NCBI GenBank assembly: GCA_903813345.2
Contig: CAIIXF020000003.1
Coordinates: 20,972,931-21,036,930, forward strand
Length of the DNA stretch: 64,000 nucleotides
Direction: 5' to 3'
Source of the DNA: Owenia fusiformis
Lineage: Eukaryota > Annelida > Polychaeta > Sabellida > Oweniidae
A model generated the notes under the pieces. That model saw only the letters and a list, made by a program, of their open reading frames with translations. It had not been told where the DNA came from and did no database searches. This document shows positions 33,895-44,057 of this stretch, piece by piece. Both the position numbers and the translations under genes were made by a program. Numbering within the stretch: position 1 is the stretch's first letter; each line of letters begins with the position of its first letter.

Positions 33895-34980
33895 TCCCAC
33901 CGAACGAAGTTCGAGGGGGATATAGAAAAGCCGTCCGTTCGTCCGTCCGTTCGTGTGTCCGGGCAATAACTCAAATAACGGTTGACGGATTCCATTCAAA
34001 TTTTATAGGCTTATGCCTTATGGGTGTAGGACCTCTGCTCCAGAAGGAATTTTCAATATGGCTGCTAAATTAAAAATGGCGGCCATTTTTCGGAAAACAT
34101 ATAATCTTTGATTACTCAAATACTAGTTGATGGATTTGGTTCAAATTTTATATGCTGTTGCCCGGGTACACAGGAGCCTTGCTGAAGAAGACGTTTTCAA
34201 GATGACCACCATATTTCAAAATGGCGGCTATTTTTCGTAAAAAAACGTTATCTTTGATAACTCAAATACCATTGAATGGATTTGGATCAAATTCCATATG
34301 CTGTTGCCTGGATACAAAGGGGCCTTGCTCATGAAGACATTTTCAAGATGGTTACCATATTTCAAAATGGCGGCCATTTTTCGTAAAAAAACGTTATCTT
34401 TGATAACTCAAATACCATTGAATGGATTTTGTTCAAATTTTACATACTGATGCCTAGGGACATAGGAGCTCTGTTTCGAGAAGGGATTTTCAAGATGGCA
34501 GCTAAATTTCAAAATGGCCGCCATTTTTTTATAAAAGAATGTAACCTTTGATAACTCAAATACCAGTTGATTGATTTGGTTCAAATTCTATATGCTGATG
34601 CCTAGAGACAAAGAATTTCTGCTCAAGAAGACATTTTCAAGATGGCCACTGAATTTCAAAATGGCCGCCATTTTTCGTAAAACAAATCCATAATCATTGA
34701 TAACTCAAATACCAGTGGATGGATTTGGTTCAAATTTTATATCCTGATGTTTAGGGAAATAGGATATCTGCTTCAGAAGAAATTTCAAAGGCGTCAGCTG
34801 GATTTCATAAAAAAGGTAATCTTGATAACTCAAATATCATTGGACGTATTTACTTCAAATTGTATATACTGATGCCAAGAGATAAAGGAGCTCTGCTTGG
34901 GAAGAAATTTTCAAGGTGGCTGCTATTTATCGAAATATCCACAATTTTTCATTAAACATGTAATCCTTGATAACTCATGT
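33895..34980. repeat. Tandem satellite of about 130 bp with AAAATGGCGGCCATTTTT
   Basis: Begins with a CCGT-rich stretch (33930-33960), then about eight units with GATAACTCAAATACCA, TGGATTTGGTTCAAATTTTA and TTTCAAGATGG. Quality falls towards the right end. Confidence 0.88.
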
Positions 34981-35039
34981 TTAACTTTCTAATGGCACGA
35001 TATAGTGACACGATAATATTTACACATGGTTTCAGCATA

Positions 35040-35245
35040 ACTATGAAAGTATAAATGAGATGTTGATGTATTTGGTCTTTTTAATTCTTTTATAAGAAAT
35101 AATGTTTAATTTTTTTGTCCGCTGTGACGGAGCAGTTGCAAATGTGAACTGTGAAAATGCTCCGTCACAGCGGACAAAAAATATTAATATTATTTTTTAT
35201 AAAAAAAATTAAAAAGACCCAATGCATTAATATCTCTTTCGATAC
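35040..35245. repeat. Hairpin element with perfect 24-bp stem
   Basis: TTTTTTGTCCGCTGTGACGG continues to AGCA (35111-35134) and is exactly inverted at 35158-35181 across a 23-bp loop. Outer AT-rich arms extend the inverted repeat to about 35040 and 35245. Confidence 0.9.
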
Positions 35246-35918
35246 CAGCCTGTGTGTGGAGTTTTTCTGGTTGTTTAAGTTCTGTTACCTATACTTCGAT
35301 GTTATACCTAGATAGAATAAATCTAAAGTGAAGAAGGGGTATTCTTGAAATTAGGTCATCTGAAAGAAAGATCATTAAATATAAATATTTGAAAGTTTCA
35401 TAAAGTAACTGCATTTAGTCTCAGAGATAAACTTGTATCAACACTATCACTCATTTTCCATGTTTTGGAATTGGAAGCCTATATATAGACTAATGATAAT
35501 TATATTAATCTTATTTTTATCTTGATTTTGATATGTTCTTTGATTCATACATGAATGTATCTTGATTATGCTAACCTATGGCATAGAGTCTCTTTAATAA
35601 ATTGAAAAATCACTGAAACTTACCATTTTCATTGTTAAGCAACCACCGGGTACTAGAATTAAGGACCTTCGGCCCTGTGTTCAGACAGTGAATTGTAACC
35701 CCATTATGTTTGGAAAGGTATAACTTTGTACAGAAAAACTTCTTTTTTGTCCAAATGATATGAGTTGGTTACTTAGTAATTGACCTTATCCTGTACATGA
35801 CAAAGTTCCTTGAAAATGGAAAAAGTCTACTTTTTGCCAATTTAAAGTAGACATCGAAAACTGAAATTCCAAGAGCTTTGAAATCTTCACAGGACATAAG
35901 TTGCAAAGACAGCAACTA

Positions 35919-36915
35919 CAGGGTGGTCCAAAAAAAGTGAACCCCTGCAACAGGCTATATTTTTCTTAATACATGCATGAATTGGCTCATATTATCACAT
36001 GTTGTAGAGAAAGGTCTAAAATTTTTGTTGATGCCATAATTTATTCTCAGTCTTAAATTTTGAAGAAATTACAAGCGTTCAACAAACATGCCTGGAAATT
36101 AGATATTGTACAAAATTTTACAAATGTGATTCAAGGAAATTGTTGAAACACATTGGATGATCTTAAACAGCTTTCAGTTAAAGATACAAATTTAAAACCC
36201 TACCATATGACAAAAGGGACACTGTTCAAGCAGAAAACACATTTCACACTTTCATTGATCATTTTGAAGCATTTTTAACTGTTCAACAGTTTCAGGGGTA
36301 TGTTACCTACACCAACAGTTAGAGGGGGCCTCTTATGGAAGGAAGTTGCCCCCTGTGACCAGGAATCTGATAACCCCTTTATCAAATATCTTTAAAAAAT
36401 CAAAAGAAAATCCAATATTCAATGTTTTGAGCCATAAATCATTAGAATTGGTCCATGATTTATGAAGATATTGACATTTCAAGATCATATAGGGGTATGT
36501 TCATGATTTCACTGGAAAATGTTTTCGTCTGTGGAAGCATAGCACATCTCTTTGGATCACAATAACTTTGCAACTAACAAATGTAGGATGCTAGTTTTAA
36601 GCCATAATGTGCAGAACTTAAAATTGAACAAAGTCAGAAAATATTAGTTCTTTAAGACTGCAGCTTAAAAAATTCTCAGGGGGAAAGGTGTTAAAGGGTT
36701 GAAGAATCGCGGATATTGAAAATCACAATTTGTCCATTTTCAGTAATGTTTGGTTAGGGCTTATAATTTCTGCAAATTTCAAGACTAAGAAAAATGTATG
36801 GCCCCAACATAAATTTTAGACCTTCCTCTACAACATGTGAAAATAAAAAAGAATTCCTGCAAGTAATAGGGGAAATATGGCTAGTTGCAGGGGTTCACTT
36901 TTTTGGACCACCCTG
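35919..36915. mobile_element. Mariner-like MITE, TA-flanked
   Basis: CAGGGTGGTCCAAAAAAAGT and its inverse ACTTTTTTGGACCACCCTG, with homology extending more than 130 bp inward. TA lies at 35917-35918 and 36916-36917. No transposase frame found. Confidence 0.87.
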
Positions 36916-36924
36916 TACTTATCA

Positions 36925-37050
36925 GTCAAAATTCAATATCAGATCCCATACTAGATCCCATATTAGCCAAAATTCAGTATCAGATCCAGTTTCAGAGCTA
37001 TTCCTTGAGATTTCTCTTGATTTTTACGTTTTCGTTCTATTTTAAGACTT
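36925..37050. repeat. AGATCC repeat, second occurrence
   Basis: Same word cluster and same ATTTCTCTTGATTTTTACG tail as at 7290-7435. Confidence 0.65.
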
Positions 37051-37689
37051 GTTTGTAGTTGAAAATCAAATTGCATCATTTTTGGTCACTATCATCGGGC
37101 GATGACATAAAAAACATGAAAATGAATAAAATAAAAAATATTATGAAATACATAGGTAATTGATGATTGTGATAGCATACGAATATTATAATTTCTTTGG
37201 CCAATCAGATCTAGCGAGTAAGCTTAGCAAAAATTGTTTCTATTTTAGAATATTTTTGATATCATTCCTTGTAGTGTCTTTTTTCTAAAATTGCCAGAGT
37301 GTATACTTTATTTCAGGAAAATCTAAAGATTTTATAACAATTTATTTTTCTGGCAAATGGTAATAACTTTGGCAAAACAAGTTTCATATTGGGCAATGCG
37401 CTGAATGCCAGTGTATGTCAAATTAGACAATCATGATTTCAAATACAGTTGTGAACCATTAACCATATCTAGTGGCCCATCTGTGACATGAGTCACAACA
37501 AGGTTATTGCACATTCTTATCAATAGTTTAAATAATTCAGTATTAACAAACATTTTGTTCGTGAGTCTGTTTGTGCTAAAACAGGTCAATTTAGCCATTG
37601 TAGCCAGTACTGATACACCAGAAAGAAATAAGGGTTATATCCACATATATCAAACTGATCATATTACTTTTATATATCACTGAAATCAA

Positions 37690-38830
37690 TAGACCAGTAG
37701 CTTTAATATGATATATAACACGGTCACATTCCAATAAAATTGTAATTTCACAATGAATTGCGGTAATTAATTTTGATTTTCAATTATCTTAATCAAAATT
37801 CACCATTGTGACATCACATAGCACACTTCAATTTACTGAACTTAATTAGCCACTAATGGTCAATATAAATCAAATCCACCAATATCCTCACATTAGGCAC
37901 TGAAAGAATACACATTCATAATGTTATCTATGCGAACAATTTGTTTTATATATTTTACTCATATCAAGGACATATATTGTTTGACAAGCGTTTCCATAGC
38001 AACAAACCCAATTTCAGTTATAATCCAAATCTATCCCTATGTCTACAAGAACAAAGTGGTAACTGTTCGAACATACTAATTTTATCCATAGGATCCACAT
38101 AGGATCACTTCATTTGTATTCACAGTATTTCACTAGATCACCAACTAATAATGAATATAAATGCATTATTCTTAATAATGAAATCTCCTATACAACACCT
38201 GTTTCCATGGTAACAATACATGCTTTTCAAATGAGTCAATATCATACATTTTAGACATATACCTCTTTATTGAAATGAGACCAAAACTAATCCAAAGGGC
38301 CACAGATATTTAAAGTTATAAGACAATTAAAATGTGTTTTGGTATTGAAATTCACAAACTGTGTGCTAAACCTGTGCAATTATAGTAAATTTCAGTAGTT
38401 CTGGCCATTGCTTCATCAGAGCAAAATATGCTATATCTCAGTGGGTGATTGTCCAATCCTTTTGTTTCGTATACCAACGTATTTGTAAGAACAGCAGCTT
38501 TCATTTGATATACATGAAGGTGATATTTTAACTAAATTATAATTACACGATGAATTGGATTAAAGGAGACCAAATGAAATAAACAGTTTTCTATTTGAAT
38601 TTCACAATTGTGATGTCACAATGTAAATTAGAACTGTTTTATACTACAAATTTAGTCACAAATGTTCAAGATTTACCAATCTCTATTGAATTCTCACCAT
38701 TTACGCATTAAAAAGGAGAATATTTTTATCATTTTGTGCACATAAACCTGAAATGGGTATTTAGTTCTTATTAAGTATAACTATTGTTCAATGCCTGTTT
38801 CCATGGTAACGTCACCTGTTTTCAAAGTAG
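37690..38830. repeat. Degenerate long repeat with X-box-like and CRE-like words
   Basis: 37740-38224 and about 38530-38810 align loosely: TTCACCATTGTGACATCACA against TTCACAATTGTGATGTCACA, and GTTTCCATGGTAAC at 38211 and 38797, with GTTTCCATAGCAAC at 37990. No gene nearby on either strand within about 2 kb. Confidence 0.6.
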
Positions 38831-39340
38831 GTATCTATCACATATTACAGGTCAATATCTCAGCTTTCCAACAATACCAAAATATCCCATAGGGTCAGCC
38901 GACTATTAAACTCCTTTATTTATGGACTTTTGAGGCTTGGCCTACTCGAGTTGATCAAGAATAATCCATCAAGCTGTTTTTTCGTTCACAAATCAGTTGA
39001 ATGCGCACGAAATCTAACCAATGGGAGTATCATGCTGGTAAAGATTATAGGAAATAGATTACATACGAGGCAACGTTTGTTTATGCTCACTTAAGTGAAC
39101 TTTTATCAATGCAAAAAATGAATAAGATAACCTGAAAGGGGAACTAACACTGTTACACCATCTATTCACATTAATATGAGTTTTTTCATTATATTCGACT
39201 CAGTAAATATAAGTGCCATGAATTCTTAGACCATGTATTGATCATTTGTAGTCTATTTATGGTGTGCTAGGTTTATTGATGTGACAACTTCCAGTACACT
39301 CGGTTACTAAACTAACCGTAGTTATTGAGTAAAATATTTT
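38831..39340. other. No feature recognised
   Basis: AT-rich DNA with no credible coding frame or repeat. Confidence 0.5.
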
Positions 39341-39622
39341 CATGGGACATGAAGGGACAAGTTCGGACATTCCCATGGGACATCAGGGGGTATTGTCCCA
39401 CGTTATCCCTTTTGTCCCATGTTGTTCCGGGGACATTGTCCCAAGTTGTCCGATTTTGTCCCTTTATGTTCAAAGTATGGACATGTTGATTCTTTTCTTG
39501 GGACATTACCGGACAAATGATGGGCATTTCACCACGTGATGATCATATGACAATTTTCTGACAAAATTGCACTATATTCCAGACATCATCGGACAAAACG
39601 GACAAAGGGACAAAATCGGACA
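39341..39622. repeat. GGGACA/TGTCCC-rich repeat with 19-bp inverted pair
   Basis: Dozens of GGACA or TGTCC words. TTGTCCGATTTTGTCCCTT (39447-39465) is exactly inverted near 39604-39622. Confidence 0.85.
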
Positions 39623-40387
39623 ATAGGGAGGTTAAGATTAGCGTAAAAATATACGTGTACCTATCCCTATCCGTATGTTTGTTACGGATACGTATAGGTA
39701 ATGCGTATTGCAAAATGAGTTTAAGATTAACGTAAAAGGCTACGAAACCGTATGCTACAATTTATGATAAAATTAACTCCTAATATTAGAATAAAAACCA
39801 TGCGATGGCTTATATAGCATATACCAGTACATGTCACCTCCAAAAATTGTTATATACTTACTTCAGCGAGTGTGTGGTGTAGCTACTGTAGTTGGGAGGG
39901 GGTGATGCTTGAGGGTCCGCTAATGGGGCAGTGACTTAAGCCGAAATGTTAAATTTCTAGCATGATCTAGCAATGAGAGTGGCCAAATAGTAAAGTTAAA
40001 CAATTAAAACCACGATATAATGGCTGATTTCATACATTTACAATAAGCAAAACTGATGAAGAATTTGTAAATTCAACAATTGCATGCATCATCACATGGC
40101 ATCGTTTATCGCATCAATGAATGTGTTCGACCACTTAATTTCTATGCAGATCGAATGAGAAATGTTTGGTGTTACTATTTTAAAGTTTAATAGATGATAT
40201 TTGATCTAGAAATGACACAATTAGTTTGATAAAAACATACGTTTTCGAATTACCTATCTTCGGCCATTTATAGGTAATTACGTATCGTAAACCCTGTAAC
40301 TTAGGTAAAATACCGCTTAGTGTAATAACAAACTACGTATAGGTATAGGTAAATGGGTTATTTACGCTAATCTTAAACTCCCTATTG
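39621..40387. mobile_element. TIR element with CAATAGGGAG ends
   Basis: CAATAGGGAGGTTAAGATTA at the left and TAATCTTAAACTCCCTATTG at the right, followed inward by GCGTAAA. 767 bp, no frame. Internal GTATAGGTA words repeat. No target duplication recognised. Confidence 0.8.
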
Positions 40388-41010
40388 CCCCATTGGTGTA
40401 CGGCTAGCTTAAGCTGACACTGGGCAGGCTGCACAATCTGACAATGCTCTATGTCATTCAAATGTCAATGTCCAGTAATACTCAATAAGAGTCAAGTTCA
40501 CCATGTTTATGATCATGATAAAATATTCCTGATGACCATGCTGGTATAGATGCCAAAACTTTTACTTTCGTCTACGTACTGTAAATCCACTAATCTCGCC
40601 CCCTCGTGATCAAATGTACAGGAAAAAATAATGACTATGCATCACAGAACGAGTTACAATAACCAACCATAGGCATATCTAAGAACTGCTATACTACTAC
40701 ATTTATAATCTAAACACACTATGAACCAAAACCACAAGTCAAGATATATATTTTGTCCAGTGATATCTCTACATGCATTCACTCAAATATTTTGTTTCTC
40801 TGTTCAAGAAAATATCAAGTGTGCCTGTTCAATTAACATTAACATAAAACACTAAATATAATTCTGAATATTATTCATTTAATTTTGATTATCTACCAAT
40901 CTGCATATGCCCAGTCAATAGTCAAAACTGCTAACCCCGCCGCCTAACACAGTTGTAATAGAGTATTGATATAAAGATACTCAATATACATTTTATTACA
41001 AGCATCCAAA
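40388..41010. other. 3' flank of the GPCR
   Basis: No gene or repeat seen. AT-rich; the GPCR polyadenylation site probably lies here but no single signal stands out. Confidence 0.4.
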
Positions 41011-42084
41011 TTAAAAGGATTGGCCAAAGCTGCTGTTCGCGTCCATGTGTCTCCAGGGACATAAGAGCATTTTAAATGCCCTGCGAAACTCCTTACTCTT
41101 CCAGCCATAGACAAATGCATTACAGAACGAGTTGCAGTACAGTAGCAAACCAGCGTACTTCTCCAAGACAATGAGCCAGAATGGTTTAGTGCTAAACGTC
41201 ACCACAATGATGTTAGCTATCCAATACGGAAGACAGCAGATGATTAGTATTCCATACACTGTCACCATCATCTTTAAAATCTTCATGTTTGTTCTTCTCG
41301 TGAAATGCTCATTCCCATTCATGGTAAACTGCTCGTTTTGAATCTGCTTTTGTTGCTTCAGGGCAATGTAGAAAATCACAGAATAAAGAGTTGTGATTAT
41401 AATCACCAAGGTAACCATATTTGATATCACAATCCCGTACAGGAATTCCATATCATACAACACTTTCGTAAATATGCATTCTCCATTTGGTGCCCAATGG
41501 TTGAAGTAGCTTGTAATGGTTATACCAATGACCGAGTACAACCATAGGCAGATTATTAAAGCATTTGATCGGGATTCTGAGAATCTGCTCGGATATTTGA
41601 ATGGTACAACTATAGCAGTGTATCTCTCCACAGCGATTCCAGTGTACGATAATATGGATGACGCCACCGTGACGGCTAGAAACCATTGGCAAACTAGACA
41701 GGAATATTTCTCGTATGACCCACCGTCATACTGAAGTGCCTCTGGATAAAAGACCCGTATGCTACAGTATGGCAGCGTCAGTCCGAGTAGCAGGTCTGCA
41801 CATGCCAGACTTAGCACAAATTTGTTACTTGTCGTCTGCAAGGATTCAAACTTCGTAATAGCGACGATAGTTAATACGTTCGCTGCAATGACGAGAGACG
41901 CTGTCAACTCTGATATGATAATATAGGATATTCCAAAATTGTGACCAGTAAAACCAGGTCTTGTAGCAACTGTAACGTTTTCATCCATCGTCTTTCCCCA
42001 AATCATCTGTTTTCGTTCTAAGACAATATCTACCACCAATTTGTTATTATTTCGACCACTTCGATTAGCAACGATCAGCAACAC
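41011..42084 (-). CDS. Rhodopsin-like (class A) GPCR, single exon, ligand unknown
   Basis: An intact 357-residue seven-helix receptor expected in the plasma membrane. Class A landmarks: Asn69 (1.50) in TM1, LACAD with Asp97 (2.50), Cys129 (3.25) paired with Cys203 in loop 2, ERY 153-155 ending TM3, Trp181 (4.50), CCLPYW with Pro286 (6.50), and NAFVY 322-326, a variant of NPxxY with alanine for proline. N-glycosylation sites at Asn7 and Asn36 lie before TM1, and Cys342 could be palmitoylated. Residue 3.32 is Leu136, so the aspartate of monoamine receptors is missing and I do not call it an amine receptor. Overall style resembles adenosine, adrenergic-like and orphan receptors. Met27 or Met33 could be the true start, since the first 30 residues are charged and unremarkable. 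It lies between the two SULT copies and points away from copy B; no functional link is implied. Confidence 0.93.
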   Translation of the reverse strand: MLLIVANRSGRNNNKLVVDIVLERKQMIWGKTMDENVTVATRPGFTGHNFGISYIIISELTASLVIAANVLTIVAITKFESLQTTSNKFVLSLACADLLLGLTLPYCSIRVFYPEALQYDGGSYEKYSCLVCQWFLAVTVASSILSYTGIAVERYTAIVVPFKYPSRFSESRSNALIICLWLYSVIGITITSYFNHWAPNGECIFTKVLYDMEFLYGIVISNMVTLVIIITTLYSVIFYIALKQQKQIQNEQFTMNGNEHFTRRTNMKILKMMVTVYGILIICCLPYWIANIIVVTFSTKPFWLIVLEKYAGLLLYCNSFCNAFVYGWKSKEFRRAFKMLLCPWRHMDANSSFGQSF

Positions 42085-42517
42085 AGGCTGCTAAATTGTA
42101 TCAAATGCACGTTAAATGACCCATTGTACAAAAACAGGGATAAGGTAATTTATCATACATTAATGTGGTCTCATCATCCATATTGCTTGTCAGGTAGTAT
42201 TTTCCCCGGGGATTTGTTATCAATTAAAAACACAAATGGACCTCTCTATCGATACATTAAACAGCAATACAGCTATTACCCGTTACTAAAACAGTTTTTT
42301 CCAAAGGGAAGGCAGGGTCAATGGCATCTATGTGAAAATCTTGCATGTGTAGTGATGGAACATTTTAGAACACATTGACTTATTTACCAGCTAATGGTTA
42401 ATTTTTGTTAGAATCATTTCGTTCAGCTTGCATAGAAACATTTTCGTTGTTCATTCTGAATAGGGGAGGTAAGCTTCCTAATCTTGATTCTTACGAAGGG
42501 GCAAACATACTCATGTA

Positions 42518-43393
42518 CACTCCCCTCCATAAGTTTGGCAACCTTTTTTCTCCATTGAACTACGTGTTAAAGCCACTTAACGTTTGAATTTTTATTTACT
42601 TAACCGCCGATGAAATAACTTATAATATTGATGAAAACGTAACTTGACTTTATTTCCAATACCTCCAAATTTTTTCAATTTTTTTCCTCAATTACAATAG
42701 GACGAAAATTGATGATAGATTTGATGAATTTTTGAAAATCGTCATTCCCGTGTAATCCAATGGGAAATGGAGGGTTCGGGGAAAATCCGAAATCAGGATA
42801 TCTTTTCAGTAAAAGATTCAGTAAAAAATATTTTTATATAGAAAATAGAATTGTCTAACTTTTTTGAACACTAAGTGTTTAGTTTATTTGATGAATATTA
42901 AAGTTACAGCGCTTCAAAGTCATTTTTGAAAAGAATTTTTCGCCTCCTGTGTTATTTCAATGGGAGAGGTTTTTTGAAAAACAATTTTGACTTTAAAGCC
43001 CTATAACTTTGTTGAACCTGAAGAAACATATCAATTTTTTGTTAAATAAAGATAGCAAATTCAATTACCTGCTTAACTCGTATTTTTTGCAAGGACTCGG
43101 ATGGATGGATATTCTGTCATATGACTTGCGGCAAACCTACCATTTCCCATTGGTTAACATGGGAATGTCGATTTTCAAAAATTCATCAAATTCATCATCA
43201 ATTTTCGACCTACTGTAATTGAGGAAAAAAATTGACAAAATTTGGAGGTATTGGAATTAAAGTCAAATTACGTTTCCATCAATAGTATAAGTATTTTCAT
43301 CGCAGGTTAAGTAAATAAAAATTCAAAGGTAAAGAGGCTTTAACACGTAGTTCAATGGGGGAAAAAAGGTTGCCAAACTTATGGAGGGGAGTG
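42518..43393. mobile_element. Fold-back element at the duplication junction
   Basis: CACTCCCCTCCATAAGTTTG...CAAACTTATGGAGGGGAGTG with arms of about 255 bp (42518-42773 and 43138-43393). The right end abuts the first base of block B homology, overlapping it by TG. No matching target duplication across the element. Confidence 0.88.
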
Positions 43394-43772
43394 GGATTTT
43401 AGCAAATGAGAATATACGAGTTTGCGATCTACTACTTTGACAGAAAGATTGACGTTTTCATAGATATACTAGTTTAATTCGGAATTTGTGGTCAATTCGT
43501 CAACTTCAGATTCGTTCATACACTTTACACAATCAACAGTTTACCACCAAAGGTTGAATAAATAAAATTTCTGCTCAGAGTATTGTTCATCGAATGGTAC
43601 ATAATATGTCACCGTAACGTATGATATGTAAGAGAAATGAGTGAAACAGTACATATGTACTTACGGTCATAGTGGGATCTTCATAAGCCGCCATTTTATT
43701 TCGCTCCGCAGCGTTTCCGCCGGAATGAAACGCTCCTTCGGGCATGTAAGAGCGTTTAGGTTGGACACCGTG
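43394..43772. mobile_element. CAC element 1, 3' part only, in block B
   Basis: Matches 2369-2746, so the duplication breakpoint cut the element. The terminal heptamer CACCGTG (43766-43772) is intact and is followed by TTTTT (43773-43777). Confidence 0.75.
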
Positions 43773-43882
43773 TTTTTAGACAGTGCCAGTCCGACAAAAT
43801 CACATAAATTGTGTCTATGAAGCTTGTTAAGATAACGCGTTCATAAGTGCAAACGGGTTGACATTTGTGGGTAGATAGCTGA

Positions 43883-44057
43883 ATGGCGACTGATTGCATG
43901 ACACGTACCTCCACCGGATACACGGTGTACGGTAAAGATTATTTTAAGGATGGGACGGGGATTGTTCCTTTCAATCACCCTGCTGCATATACAGATGAGT
44001 GTACAAATCTAGAAATCCGAGATGATGACTTCTACTTCACTGGCTGGGCTAGAACAG
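43883..44057 (+). CDS. SULT B coding exon 1
   Basis: 175 nt, same boundaries as copy A. Differences include Phe to Tyr at two positions and Pro to Ala in the PAPS loop (WARTG). Donor ACAG|GTAACA. Confidence 0.92.

Noticed and set aside
32160-34980. CRISPR-like regular repeats
   Set aside because: Units are degenerate and contiguous with no unique spacers, in eukaryotic DNA; these are satellites.
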